A DNA stretch of 64,000 nucleotides from Candidatus Gastranaerophilales bacterium (GTDB lineage: Bacteria; Cyanobacteriota; Vampirovibrionia; Gastranaerophilales; Gastranaerophilaceae), in NCBI GenBank assembly GCA_944324945.1, contig CALUYE010000003.1:62001-126000 (forward strand), read 5' to 3'. Shown here piece by piece: positions 26,981 through 37,082 of this stretch. The position numbers and the translations under genes were made by a program. The notes below the pieces were generated by a model. That model worked only from the letters and a program-made list of their open reading frames with translations, did no database searches and was not told the origin of the DNA. How positions within the stretch are numbered: the first letter of the stretch is position 1; each line of letters begins with the position of its first letter.

Positions 26981-29293
26981 ATGACAGATAATTTAATAAC
27001 AAAATTAATAAAAAAAATAAACTTTAATTTAGCAAAACAAATTGATGTTTCAATTGCAAATAAAATGTGTTTTGTACCGATAAATCTACAGAACGATGTT
27101 TTATTTGTAGCAATATCGGCAACATCAAAAAAAGATGAAATATTATCATATATAAATGGCATTATAGATAACAGAATAGAATTTATCTATCTTACAAAGG
27201 ATAATTTTGATACATTATTCCGCGCATTCGCTCAATCCATTAAAGAGAGATTCGGTATTGAAGTAGATATCAACGACAATAACCAATCTCAAGATGAGCA
27301 GAATAATACAACAAATCAGGATGAATTCGATATCGATGACTCTGATATAGATTTTTCAATAGATGACGATGATGCTGATCTTGTAATAGATGATGATTCC
27401 ATATCGGATAATTCACTTGAAAGCATGGGTGTAACAACAGATCAGGATGATTACGATTTTGGATACGATGAAAATGTAGAACCAATAGAATTTATCTCAA
27501 ATACAGGCACTAAAGAACAGGAAGCACCCAAAAAACCTCGCGGCGATATATCAAAAATAACTTCTCCCGAAACAAAAAAACTGGGTGAAATCCTGCTTGA
27601 AGAAAAATTAATTAATGAAAAGCAATTAGAAATCGCTCTGTCTGAAAGTAAAGCGCAAGGAATTCCCTTAGGATCAATCCTTGTCAAATTAGGGTATGTC
27701 TCAATAGAGGATCTTAAAGCGGCACTTGGAGCCCAAACAGGCGTTCAACTTGCAACCAGTGAACAGCTGAGCGATATAACAAATGTCTTATCCGTTTTAC
27801 CTGAAGAATTCATAAAAGTCAATAAAGTAATTCCTCTTAGTATGACGGATAAAACGATAGTGGTGGGCATGGTTCATCCTAACGACAAAAGCGTTATAAA
27901 TGAAATTATTTATCAAACAGGATTAAGACCAACTGTTGTTTTAATTACCCATATTGAATTTGAAAACTTTATAAACACATATTTTGCGGATGACTCAAGT
28001 GAAGCCCATGAACTCTTAAAAGAAATTGACACAAGTAAAATCGATGCATCCGGAGGAGAACTCTGGGAACAGGTTGAGCAAGAAATACAAGAATCAGACG
28101 GTGCAGTTTCGCAATTGGCAAACAAAATAATTACAATGGCAATTACAAAACGTGCATCCGATATACATATCGAACCGATGTCAGTAGGTTACAGGGTAAG
28201 ATTTAGAATAGACGGTTCCTTACAGGAAGTTTTAAAGATTCCAGCCAAAGTTGATGCTGCAGTAATCTCACGTTTTAAAGTTCTTGCAAAGATGAATATC
28301 GCGGAGCACAGAAGAACACAAGACGGTTCCTTTACTCTTAAATACAAAAACCGTGCGCAAGATTTCCGTGTAAACACACTTCCTGTTGCAGGTCGTGAAA
28401 AAATGGTTATTCGTGTCCTTGCACCGCAAATGAATGCAAAACAAGCAAAAGCTGATAAAATCGAAATAGCGGGTGCAACAGAAGAAGATGAAAGAAAATT
28501 AAAATACCTTATTTCTGTGCCAAACGGCATTGTTTTATGCGCAGGTCCTACGGGTTCAGGTAAAACAACAACTCTTTATTCAATGCTTCGCTACATTAAT
28601 ACTGATGATGTAAACATAACAACAATTGAAGATCCTGTCGAAATCAAGCTTGAAGGGATTAACCAGTCTGCAATTAACGCAAAAGCAGGAATTACATTTG
28701 CAAATTCACTTCGTGCAATCTTAAGACAAGACCCCGATAAGATTTTAATCGGTGAAATTCGTGATTATGAAACTCTTGAAGTAGCAATCTCTGCTGCACT
28801 TACAGGGCACCTTGTATTATCAACAATTCACACGAATTCAGCAGCCTCTACCGTTACAAGATTGATTGAAATGGGCGCAAAAGATTATCTTGTTTCTTCT
28901 ACATTAATAGGTGTTATATCTCAACGTCTTGCAAAAAAATTATGCCCACATTGCAAAGAAGAATATTATCCAACAGAAGAAGAAGCAAAAATGATTCTTA
29001 CGGATCCAGCTGAAATTAATCAGCTGATGCACACAAAAATATACAAAGCAAAAGGCTGTCCAAACTGCAAGAAAACAGGTTATTCAGGACGTTTGGCGGT
29101 TACTGAAATTTTAATAGTAAACAAAGCTATCAAAAAATTAATAGCGCAGCATGCGCACGATATTGAAATCGAAGAACAGGCTATTAAGCAAGGCATGAAA
29201 ACATTAAGAATGTCATGCTTAAGACATGTGCTTGAAGGAAATACAACAATAGACGAACAAGTGAGAATGCTTGGTCTGGCAAGTGAGGCATAA
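26981..29293 (+). CDS. Assembly ATPase of type IV pilus / type II secretion (PilB/GspE family)
   Basis: A 770-residue hexameric ATPase. The first 90 residues resemble the second half of an MshEN domain (FVPINLQNDVLFVAIS). A roughly 100-residue acidic linker follows (DDSDIDFSIDDDDADLVIDDD), then a complete MshEN domain (KKLGEILLEEKLI to VVGMVHPND). The motor part has ASDIHIEP, Walker A GPTGSGKTT, the Asp box, Walker B ILIGEIRD, a His box, and a zinc tetracysteine (CPHC, CPNC). This powers pilus or pseudopilus assembly. Its stop overlaps the ATG of the next gene by one base. Confidence 0.93.
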   Translation: MTDNLITKLIKKINFNLAKQIDVSIANKMCFVPINLQNDVLFVAISATSKKDEILSYINGIIDNRIEFIYLTKDNFDTLFRAFAQSIKERFGIEVDINDNNQSQDEQNNTTNQDEFDIDDSDIDFSIDDDDADLVIDDDSISDNSLESMGVTTDQDDYDFGYDENVEPIEFISNTGTKEQEAPKKPRGDISKITSPETKKLGEILLEEKLINEKQLEIALSESKAQGIPLGSILVKLGYVSIEDLKAALGAQTGVQLATSEQLSDITNVLSVLPEEFIKVNKVIPLSMTDKTIVVGMVHPNDKSVINEIIYQTGLRPTVVLITHIEFENFINTYFADDSSEAHELLKEIDTSKIDASGGELWEQVEQEIQESDGAVSQLANKIITMAITKRASDIHIEPMSVGYRVRFRIDGSLQEVLKIPAKVDAAVISRFKVLAKMNIAEHRRTQDGSFTLKYKNRAQDFRVNTLPVAGREKMVIRVLAPQMNAKQAKADKIEIAGATEEDERKLKYLISVPNGIVLCAGPTGSGKTTTLYSMLRYINTDDVNITTIEDPVEIKLEGINQSAINAKAGITFANSLRAILRQDPDKILIGEIRDYETLEVAISAALTGHLVLSTIHTNSAASTVTRLIEMGAKDYLVSSTLIGVISQRLAKKLCPHCKEEYYPTEEEAKMILTDPAEINQLMHTKIYKAKGCPNCKKTGYSGRLAVTEILIVNKAIKKLIAQHAHDIEIEEQAIKQGMKTLRMSCLRHVLEGNTTIDEQVRMLGLASEA

Positions 29294-30498
29294 TGGCAAT
29301 ATTTGTATACACTGCACTAAAAGAAAATAAAGTAACGGTTACAGGACGTATTGAAGCTTTCGATGCACAAGATGCCAGAAACAAACTTCGTGATATGAAT
29401 TTATTGCCCACTTTAGTAAACGAATTGAACGACAAAAAAGAAGGTAAAATAAAAGTAGGTAAAATTCAAAGCTTGAGTCTTAGAGAAAAAATAGACTTTA
29501 CATCAACGCTTGAAATTCTGACTTCAACAGGTATACCTATTATTGAAGCGCTTTTGTTTATTGAACAGAACTCAGACTCTCAAAAAGTAAGGTCAATGTC
29601 TCAAGAGTTCAGAAAGCAAATTATCGCAGGCTCAACCTTAGGAGAAACTCTTGAAAATTACAGATTAATTTTCGGAAGAGTATATATAGGTCTTGTTAAA
29701 GCAGGAGAAGATTCAGGAGAACTCGATAAAACACTTGTTCGCATGTTGGAACTGCTTAAAAAACAAGATGATATAAAAGGCAAGGTGGTAGGAGCACTTA
29801 TATACCCCAGTATGGTAGTGCTGCTCGCAATTGTAGCTGTTCTTGTTATGTTAATGTTCGTATTCCCTGCTTTTGATGAAATGTTTAAAAATTTAGGAAA
29901 GCCCCTTCCTTTAATAACACAAATGTGTATGAATGCAGGTGATTTTCTAAAAGAAAATTGGTATATTTGCCTTATTGTCTTTTTTCTTTCAATTTTTGGA
30001 TGCAAAAAAGCATATCAAAACCCTAACTCAAGAAAAAAAATTGATGAAGCAGTACTTCATATACCTGTATTATGCGACATGTTAAAATTTTCAAATTTTT
30101 CAAACTTCATTGCAGTGCTTCAAGTTTCTTATGAAGCGGGTATTCCAATTGTAGATTGCTTATATCTTGCTAATTTAACAATGGATAATTTTATACTCAA
30201 AAATGCAATCATGGAAGCGACAACAAAAGTACAACAAGGTACACACCTGTCAGTTGCACTAAGAAGCGTAAAACAAATACCAACAATGATGGTATTTATG
30301 ATAGCAACAGGTGAACAATCAGGTCGACTTGGCGATTCGCTAATACATTGTGTTAATTATATCGATAAAAGACTTGATGGCGTTATAGATGGTTTTACAA
30401 AACTTATTGAGCCTATTTTAATGATCTTTATTGGTGTCGTTGTAGGTTTCTTGGCCCTTGCGCTTTATCTGCCATTATTTCAAGCATACCAACAATAA
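29293..30498 (+). CDS. Inner-membrane platform protein (PilC/GspF family)
   Basis: A 401-residue polytopic protein with the two-fold GspF repeat. Cytoplasmic helical domains (LREKIDFTSTLEILTSTGIPIIEAL and LKFSNFSNFIAVLQVSYEAGIPIVDCL) each precede membrane helices near residues 171-192, 220-238 and 373-395, with conserved GEDSGEL and GEQSGRL motifs. It couples the assembly ATPase to the growing pilus. It is the last gene of the operon; no pilin or prepilin peptidase is seen in the window, so substrates must be encoded elsewhere. Confidence 0.92.
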   Translation: MAIFVYTALKENKVTVTGRIEAFDAQDARNKLRDMNLLPTLVNELNDKKEGKIKVGKIQSLSLREKIDFTSTLEILTSTGIPIIEALLFIEQNSDSQKVRSMSQEFRKQIIAGSTLGETLENYRLIFGRVYIGLVKAGEDSGELDKTLVRMLELLKKQDDIKGKVVGALIYPSMVVLLAIVAVLVMLMFVFPAFDEMFKNLGKPLPLITQMCMNAGDFLKENWYICLIVFFLSIFGCKKAYQNPNSRKKIDEAVLHIPVLCDMLKFSNFSNFIAVLQVSYEAGIPIVDCLYLANLTMDNFILKNAIMEATTKVQQGTHLSVALRSVKQIPTMMVFMIATGEQSGRLGDSLIHCVNYIDKRLDGVIDGFTKLIEPILMIFIGVVVGFLALALYLPLFQAYQQ

Positions 30499-30674
30499 TA
30501 AAAAATATAAAATATTTCAAAAGCTGCATACGCAAAAAAATACTTTTTATTGTATTTAAATTTGATTTATGCAAATTAAATTGACCGTAAAATAAAAACA
30601 ATAAGCGCATGTTGATTTTAAAATATATTAATCCTGCAGCTATAAAGGTTTATTTTCTCAGTTTGTCTCTAAAT

Positions 30675-30707
30675 AATTATAGCCCGGTTTATAACCGAGC
30701 TATAATT
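30675..30707. terminator. Hairpin between convergent genes, probable terminator
   Basis: AATTATAGCCCGGTT-(TAT)-AACCGAGCTATAATT forms a 15-base stem with one mismatch, between the pilus platform gene and the convergent TpsB gene. The flanks are AT-rich but lack a clean T run, so termination in either direction is likely rather than certain. Confidence 0.6.
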
Positions 30708-30726
30708 TATATTTATTATTCTTACA

Positions 30727-32490
30727 CTATAGAATATTTGATGTAATCATAAAGTGAACTCTTAGGCTTGAAGCATCCTGTGGTTTATTTACTATCGGAA
30801 CGCCTATATATACGTTACCTGATAAGTATCTTGTCATTTTTAATACCAGACCGCCGCCGACACTCATTACAAAAGATGAATCAGGATAATCCGCAGAATA
30901 ATCACCAAACCATCCCATATCGCAGAATGCTGCCAATCTTATCGAGTCATCTATGAATCTTAATTTTTCAGGCAGTTTGTTTAAAAACGGAACCGGTGCT
31001 CTTAATTCAAACGAACCTGTAACACCATAGTCTCTCAAGAAGTAACCTTCTTCAAAACCTCTGACTGATGAAATGCCACCAATTTGCATTTTATCGGAAT
31101 ACCAAACGTTTCTGTTTGTCCATTGTCCGTTTGCCATAAATATACCCATCATTCTCCAGGGAAGCACTTGCAAACGAGCAACCGAACCTTGAATTTTAAA
31201 CATTCTGTTTGTAGGGGTTTCTCTTGAATATGTTCCATAAAAATCATTTGATGCGCCAAAGATATCTATACCTTTAGCTAAACCGATATTTGCAAACCAT
31301 TTACCGTAAAGGTCATCTTTGATATTTGTTAAATTGACTTTAATTGCTCTTGTTCTGTATCCGTATAAATCATACCCTCTTAAAGTCGTATTTGTATTTC
31401 TCATATCAAACGCGATATCACCGTATAATTTATAGTTTTCGGTTTTAATCAATCTTCTTGATAAGTCAATATAGAAGCTGTGAGATTTACCTTTTACATC
31501 AAAATCTTTAAGTTCGCCCCTGTCAAGCTTTGTACCAGAGTATGAATAACCGACGTTTAACTTGGTTTCATGACGTCCTATGGGTACCGAATAGAAAACA
31601 CCTTGACCTATTGAACTTCTTGCTAAAGAAGTTGTTGATAAGATTTGATCACCAAACCCGGTCAAGTTGCTCATACCAGCAAATATAACAAAACGATTCA
31701 AACCAACAGCAGACCTTCCTTGGTTATCAAAACGAAAGTCAAAGTCAATCGGGAATCTGTCTTTAACATTCAATGTTAAATCCGTATATTGTTCCGAATC
31801 TTCATTATCTTGAAGGGCAACCGCACCTTTAATATAATCAACCGCATTTAATTCTCTTAATGATTCTTGAATATCGGCAACATTTAATACTTTATCTTCC
31901 TGAATACCTTTATCCTTTAAGAATGTTGCGTTTAAATATTTTTTTCTTGCCCACTTATTGCCTTCAATTTTGATATTACCGTATTTACCTTCAAGAACAA
32001 CAAGTTCAACATTACCATCTTCTACTTTTTGTGGAGGAAGGTATGCAGTTGTAGAAATGTAACCGTTTCTTTGGTAATATTCCGTAATTGTATTTGCCAT
32101 ACCGATAAGATCGTTAATTGTAACTTCTTCGCCTATTCTCTGGCAAATTAAATTCATTAACTGTTCTTCCGTGTATTCTGTATTACCCGTTATATGAATT
32201 GAATTCAAAATAAAACTTACCTCTTTATTAGGCAAATCTTTCATTTGATCCTTCATTTTTTTATTCATCTCGATTTTATCGTCGACATGTTCTTCTTCTT
32301 TGTAATCTCTGATACGTTGCTCGTAATCTTTAATTTGTCTTAAGTTGGTTTGATCGATTACACCCGCATCAAAATTACCGACTCCCATGGGAACAGCCGT
32401 TTCAGGAGCCGCAACAACAGAACTTGCGGTAATCACAAAGCAGCCGGCCAGTGCTATAGTTGTAATTTTAAATTTTGATTTACTAAACAT
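30727..32490 (-). CDS. Two-partner secretion outer-membrane transporter (TpsB, FhaC/ShlB family)
   Basis: A 587-residue Omp85-superfamily transporter. A signal peptide (KFKITTIALAGCFVITASSVVA) is followed by a charged helical linker, POTRA1 (FILNSIHITGNTEYTEEQL to VVLEGKYG), POTRA2 (IKIEGNKWARKKYLN to NVKDRFP) and a beta-barrel with the lid-loop motif SVRGFEEG. It secretes the large beta-helical protein encoded divergently at 32890. I start at the ATG at 32490 because the in-frame TTG at 32502 lies one base from AAGGA. A lipobox-like LAGC sits in the signal region, but hydrophobicity continues past the Cys, so a standard signal is more likely. Confidence 0.9.
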   Translation of the reverse strand: MFSKSKFKITTIALAGCFVITASSVVAAPETAVPMGVGNFDAGVIDQTNLRQIKDYEQRIRDYKEEEHVDDKIEMNKKMKDQMKDLPNKEVSFILNSIHITGNTEYTEEQLMNLICQRIGEEVTINDLIGMANTITEYYQRNGYISTTAYLPPQKVEDGNVELVVLEGKYGNIKIEGNKWARKKYLNATFLKDKGIQEDKVLNVADIQESLRELNAVDYIKGAVALQDNEDSEQYTDLTLNVKDRFPIDFDFRFDNQGRSAVGLNRFVIFAGMSNLTGFGDQILSTTSLARSSIGQGVFYSVPIGRHETKLNVGYSYSGTKLDRGELKDFDVKGKSHSFYIDLSRRLIKTENYKLYGDIAFDMRNTNTTLRGYDLYGYRTRAIKVNLTNIKDDLYGKWFANIGLAKGIDIFGASNDFYGTYSRETPTNRMFKIQGSVARLQVLPWRMMGIFMANGQWTNRNVWYSDKMQIGGISSVRGFEEGYFLRDYGVTGSFELRAPVPFLNKLPEKLRFIDDSIRLAAFCDMGWFGDYSADYPDSSFVMSVGGGLVLKMTRYLSGNVYIGVPIVNKPQDASSLRVHFMITSNIL

Positions 32491-32889
32491 AATCTTTTGC
32501 AATTCCTTGAAATTAGTATATATACAATTTTAACAGTGCATTACATTAATATTAAAACATCAGACGTTATATATCAATAAATTATATTGATGATTTTTAT
32601 CATATCCCAAAAAAAGATATAAATATTATATTTTGCTATATTGTAACGAAAAATTAAAATCGTAAATACCGCTATATATATGATTTATATACTGTTTCAT
32701 GCTATTGTTTTTTTATAAATTTCCTGCTAATATGATTGAACCGAATAATGAGTCAAAAATAATTGTAAAATTTTGTAAATTTATTAAAAATAAGTGCAAA
32801 ATTTTTCGTTATTTGTGGTTTTTAATTACTGTAGTGATAATTTACGCATATGGTATTAAGAAAATTATTATTTACGAAAGGGAACGATA
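32491..32889. other. 399-bp divergent intergenic region between tpsB- and tpsA-like genes
   Basis: An AT-rich stretch holding the start signals of both divergent genes. A short frame at 32699-32890 (63 codons, one hydrophobic helix, Lys/Ile-rich) ends in a TAATG overlap with the exoprotein start, but has no ribosome site and may be chance. GAAAGGG lies seven bases before the ATG at 32890. No clear -35/-10 pair or operator is evident. Confidence 0.45.
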
Positions 32890-35800
32890 ATGAGTCAATT
32901 TAAAAGAAAACTATCTGCATTTACGGCAATGCTTGCATTTGTTTCGCTATCATCCGTAAGTGCGTTTGCCGCATTACCGACAGATGTAATCGGCACAACC
33001 GGCAACATGAACGTTTCAGGCGGCAACAGCCACTTGGATGTTGATTTGGTCGGAGGACAAAACGGTGCAGTAGGACAGGTTGATTGGAAAGATTTTTCCG
33101 TTCCGAAAGATCAAACGGTTGATTTCGGATTTTCAGGACTTTCTCAAACAATCATTAACCGTGTTTTAGGCGGTCAGACATCGGAAATTTTAGGTAAATT
33201 AACAAGCTCTTGTACAAACGGTGCTTGTTCTTCCTATGAACAAACAAGTAAAGTTATTCTAATCAACCCCGCAGGTGTTTTATTCGGTAACGGCTCTGCG
33301 GTTGACTTAAATTCCTTCACTGTTTCGACTTTCGATTTCAACGGCGCTAAAAACCTTCAAAATATGACTGATGAACAACTTGCAGATTATCAATCAGGAG
33401 TTTTGAATAAATTCTCTCCCGTATCTGTTGTAAACGGTGAAAACAGAAACTACGGCGATATTAAATTTGACTCAAATTATACTGCCGCATTTGATGAAGC
33501 AGGAATCGACAAAGACAGCTACATAGGTAAAACCTTCGTTAATATGGATGGCGCTAACTTTGATGTAGATAAGTCATTTAATGTTGTTTCCGATAACATT
33601 GCATACAAAGATTCGGTTGTTAGAACAGGCAGCAACTACAACTACATCACATCAAGCAGTGAAAAATCAATGTCAAACGTAAGATTAGTAACAGCAGACG
33701 GTGTTACATTCCAATATCTTGCAAACGGCTATGCGGATAACTACGAAATAGCACAAGACACTAAAGATGATGTTGTAAGAAATATCGATATTAATAACTC
33801 AGGTCTTAAAGCAGACCAAGCCGCAATCACATCAGGCGATATTCATATAGTAAACGATTCAAATGCCGCAGGTTCCGATATTAACATCACAAACTCGGTA
33901 ATTAAAGGTACAAAACTTGTAAACAAAGAAAACGGCGATATTATGATTGTCGGCTCAAACGATATCAATATCGCAAATTCACGTCTTGAAACAAAAAATA
34001 CCGATGTTACATATGACGGTGTATCAAAAGATACTATAACCCAAAACGGCGGCGAAGTTTACATTTCGGCAGGTAAAAACGTTAACGTTGAAGATTCTCT
34101 TATCTTAACTGCAGGTGCTGACGCTTCAACCGTAAACGGTGATAATGCAGGTTTAGTCAGAATCTATGCAAACGACGGTACCGCTAAAATTGCTGATTCA
34201 AAAATCATAACTCAAGGCGGGGCAAAAATTGCTTCAGCCGATAAAGTTGACATCAACAACACATTTATCAGCGCAAAAAATATGGCTGACACGGATCAAA
34301 AAGAAAATATCTCAATTTCAGGAACAAATGAAGTAAAAATCCATAATACAATTGCAGATGCTTCAGGCGATATTGATATAGTTTCAAAATATTCCGATAA
34401 TTCTCTATCGGGAAATATCGTAGTTTCATCAGATCTTGATTCAAACAATCAAAACCAAACGCTACTTGTAGCAGGCGACAAACTTTCAATCCAAGGTGCA
34501 AATACAAAATTGGATAACGCATCTGTCGTATATGATGAAATTACATTCTACAATGATGGCACAACAGGTTTAAATAATGTTACCGTTGCAAATAATTCAA
34601 CATTCTCACCGATTATCTCAAACGGAAAAGTCGGCGGGGATATCGTTCTTGAAACAAACGGCAACTTCACTCTTGATAATGCCACATTACAAAGAGCAGG
34701 CTATAGCATAAAATACGATAGAGTTAACCCTGATGATACAACAAGCGACCTTGTTGATGACGGTACGGCTGATGCAATTAATTTTGAATACAAAATTAAT
34801 CCTGCTAACGCAATCAATGTCAAAGTTACTTCAACTGAAGGCGATGTAATTGCACAAAACAATACCAACGTTGAAGCAAGCAAGGATATCAGCTTGATTT
34901 CAAACAAAGGCAACACTATTGTTAAACAATCCGACTTAAATGCGGGAAATGATGCCAATATTTTAGCTGAACAAGGTTCGGTATATATTACCGATAATTC
35001 AAAAGTTATAGGCGACAATGATGTTAATGTAATTGCTTATGATACGATTACATTCGGTGCTCAAGGCGCAGATAACATTAATATCGATAACAGTGTCAAC
35101 CTAACTTCTGGAAATAATATGTTAATTCAATCCAAAGGCGGCGATATCAATGCAGAAAAAACAACAATGCCGACGCTAACCTATGGCGACAGATTAACAT
35201 TTAATGCAGCTAACAACAATAACTTCACAAGTAAAAATTCGCTAAAAGCGGTAAATGTTGACTTTATTGCAGGAAATTCAAATAATTTCTCAACAGAAAA
35301 TGATATTCAATTTGTAAATTCAAGCTTAACTTCACCAAACAACAATATAACAACTATCACAGACGGTGATGTTATTATGAATAACCTAACAATAAATAAA
35401 GCAACAACTGAAGCAAAAGATACAAAAACAACAATCAACGCTAAAGGAAACGTAACAACAAAAGATGTTACAAAAACAATGCAAGATGATACAAATGCAA
35501 AAACTCACACATTCCCTCAAAGTGTTGAATACAACGAAGACGGAACTGCTCAAAATTCAGTCTTAGATATTAACCAAACAAAACTTGTTGTTAATACAAA
35601 GGTTGAAGCAAAAGAACCCAAAAATGATTCAAACGGCAGCATCACGCTTGATATCAAAAACGCAAATAACAAAGATGCAGGTATTGAGTTAACCGCAGAA
35701 AACTATAAATGGGATGAACAAATTGAAGCAAATGAAGGCCCCGAAGTAAGAGTTAATGCCGTTGATGATGAACTATCGGTTTCTAAGATTATTACTGATA

Positions 35801-36387
35801 AATTATTCTTAGATAAGAGCGACAAAATGTATGCAGCTGATGTTCAATTAACCGCAGACCAGCTTGAAGGACTTCCTGAAGGCACACCTTCCAAAGGCTA
35901 CATTGAAGTAAGAGACAAAGGCGGCTTCAATATGGATACCGATCCTACTTATAACACAGATCCTGACGGATTCGATTATACGGGACACTATCAAACAGAA
36001 ATAACGGATATTGAAGAAATACCCGATCCCGATAACGACAAAGTTGTTACGGTAACTACAAGCGAAGATCATAAACATACAATTGAATTTGATAACCAAC
36101 AACAAGGAAGCGACGACTTTATCTTAGTTTACGATAAGACAAAAGTTGAAACAACCGAAGAAGGATGCGATCCATTGCCCGATGTTGATCCTTCGGATGA
36201 CAACATTGATTCTTTAATCAATCAAATTAAAATCCCTAAAGAACAAGTTGAAGTTTCTAAAAACTCAAAAGTTTCCGATAACACGGTTGATCAAACTTCA
36301 AATGTAATGGCTGCAGCGGCAAAAATTGACGTAAGTCAAGACAGCAACGCCAAAGACGACAAAAAAGCAGACGAAGCAGAAGAATAG
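32890..36387 (+). CDS. Two-partner secretion exoprotein (TpsA, filamentous-haemagglutinin-like)
   Basis: A 1165-residue secreted or surface adhesin-like protein. Signal peptide KLSAFTAMLAFVSLSSVSAFA, then the TPS domain at about residues 30-160 with the family signatures IINRVLGGQTSEILGKL, VILINPAGVLFGNG and LNSFTVSTFDFNG. This is the region recognised by TpsB. A Cys pair (SSCTNGACSS) sits inside the TPS domain. The remainder is Asn/Asp/Thr-rich with short repeated beta strands (DINITNS, DINIANS), as in right-handed beta-helices, and ends in an acidic, Lys-containing tail with one isolated Cys (EGCDPLP). No anchoring domain is recognised. The divergent tpsB-like gene is its partner. Confidence 0.88.
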   Translation: MSQFKRKLSAFTAMLAFVSLSSVSAFAALPTDVIGTTGNMNVSGGNSHLDVDLVGGQNGAVGQVDWKDFSVPKDQTVDFGFSGLSQTIINRVLGGQTSEILGKLTSSCTNGACSSYEQTSKVILINPAGVLFGNGSAVDLNSFTVSTFDFNGAKNLQNMTDEQLADYQSGVLNKFSPVSVVNGENRNYGDIKFDSNYTAAFDEAGIDKDSYIGKTFVNMDGANFDVDKSFNVVSDNIAYKDSVVRTGSNYNYITSSSEKSMSNVRLVTADGVTFQYLANGYADNYEIAQDTKDDVVRNIDINNSGLKADQAAITSGDIHIVNDSNAAGSDINITNSVIKGTKLVNKENGDIMIVGSNDINIANSRLETKNTDVTYDGVSKDTITQNGGEVYISAGKNVNVEDSLILTAGADASTVNGDNAGLVRIYANDGTAKIADSKIITQGGAKIASADKVDINNTFISAKNMADTDQKENISISGTNEVKIHNTIADASGDIDIVSKYSDNSLSGNIVVSSDLDSNNQNQTLLVAGDKLSIQGANTKLDNASVVYDEITFYNDGTTGLNNVTVANNSTFSPIISNGKVGGDIVLETNGNFTLDNATLQRAGYSIKYDRVNPDDTTSDLVDDGTADAINFEYKINPANAINVKVTSTEGDVIAQNNTNVEASKDISLISNKGNTIVKQSDLNAGNDANILAEQGSVYITDNSKVIGDNDVNVIAYDTITFGAQGADNINIDNSVNLTSGNNMLIQSKGGDINAEKTTMPTLTYGDRLTFNAANNNNFTSKNSLKAVNVDFIAGNSNNFSTENDIQFVNSSLTSPNNNITTITDGDVIMNNLTINKATTEAKDTKTTINAKGNVTTKDVTKTMQDDTNAKTHTFPQSVEYNEDGTAQNSVLDINQTKLVVNTKVEAKEPKNDSNGSITLDIKNANNKDAGIELTAENYKWDEQIEANEGPEVRVNAVDDELSVSKIITDKLFLDKSDKMYAADVQLTADQLEGLPEGTPSKGYIEVRDKGGFNMDTDPTYNTDPDGFDYTGHYQTEITDIEEIPDPDNDKVVTVTTSEDHKHTIEFDNQQQGSDDFILVYDKTKVETTEEGCDPLPDVDPSDDNIDSLINQIKIPKEQVEVSKNSKVSDNTVDQTSNVMAAAAKIDVSQDSNAKDDKKADEAEE

Positions 36388-36413
36388 TTCTTTTAATTGA
36401 TTCAGAACATATA

Positions 36414-36446
36414 GCCGCCGAGTAATAAAATATTCGGCGGTTTTTA
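36414..36446 (+). terminator. Intrinsic terminator
   Basis: CCGCCGA (36415-36421) and TCGGCGG (36434-36440) pair and are followed by TTTTT. It lies 27 bases after the exoprotein stop. Confidence 0.82.
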
Positions 36447-36467
36447 TATATTTTTTTAATTTTATTA

Positions 36468-36473
36468 TATAAT
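36468..36473 (+). promoter_or_regulatory. Candidate -10 element before gmk
   Basis: A perfect TATAAT lies 30 bases before the gmk ATG, just after the exoprotein terminator. No convincing -35 is seen. Confidence 0.4.
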
Positions 36474-36503
36474 TGATTAAACAGGTTTATGAATTGGTAA
36501 AAA

Positions 36504-37082
36504 ATGAAAAAAAACAATGCAAAATTAATAATTTTTACAGGCCCTTCAGGAGTCGGCAAAGGAACAATTCTTAGTGATTTTTTTAAAAAAGCAGATAATA
36601 ACATTGTTTATTCAATCTCGAACACGACAAGAAAGCCAAGAGACGGTGAAATAAACGGAATGCATTATTATTTTATTTCAAAAGACGAATTTGAAAATTT
36701 GATAAAACAGGATGCTTTTTTAGAATATGCCACATATAGCGGTAACTATTACGGCACAAATAAAAAATTTGTAGATGAAAAAATAAAAGAAGGGAAAAGC
36801 GTTTTACTTGAAATAGAACTTCAAGGAGCACTTAACGTTATGAAAAAACGTCCTGATGCGGTTACAATCTTTATAAAGCCTCCGACATTTGAGGAATTGG
36901 AAAAAAGACTGAGAGGCAGACACTCTGAAAGCGAAGAATCAATCAAAAAAAGACTTGAAACCGCAAAAGAAGAATTAAAACACACGGACAAATTCCACTA
37001 TGTAATTGAAAACGATAAAGTTGAAAAAGCAGTAGATGAATTAATTGAAATTTATAACAGGGAAACAAAAAGCAATGTCTGA
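36504..37082 (+). CDS. gmk: Guanylate kinase
   Basis: A 192-residue GMP kinase that makes GDP for nucleotide and (p)ppGpp pools. The P-loop is GPSGVGKGT near residue 13, followed by STTRKPRDGEINGMHYYF, the GMP-binding motif (YSGNYYGT) and the lid GRHSESEESIKKRL. Length and motifs are typical. It opens a six-gene run; the next gene starts inside its 3' end. The ribosome site is weak. Confidence 0.95.
   Translation: MKKNNAKLIIFTGPSGVGKGTILSDFFKKADNNIVYSISNTTRKPRDGEINGMHYYFISKDEFENLIKQDAFLEYATYSGNYYGTNKKFVDEKIKEGKSVLLEIELQGALNVMKKRPDAVTIFIKPPTFEELEKRLRGRHSESEESIKKRLETAKEELKHTDKFHYVIENDKVEKAVDELIEIYNRETKSNV

Noticed and set aside
32699-32890. 63-codon frame with one hydrophobic helix just before the TPS exoprotein
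   Set aside because: It has no ribosome site and is Lys/Ile-rich as expected of random AT-rich DNA; the TAATG overlap with the next start may be chance. Mentioned only inside the intergenic entry.
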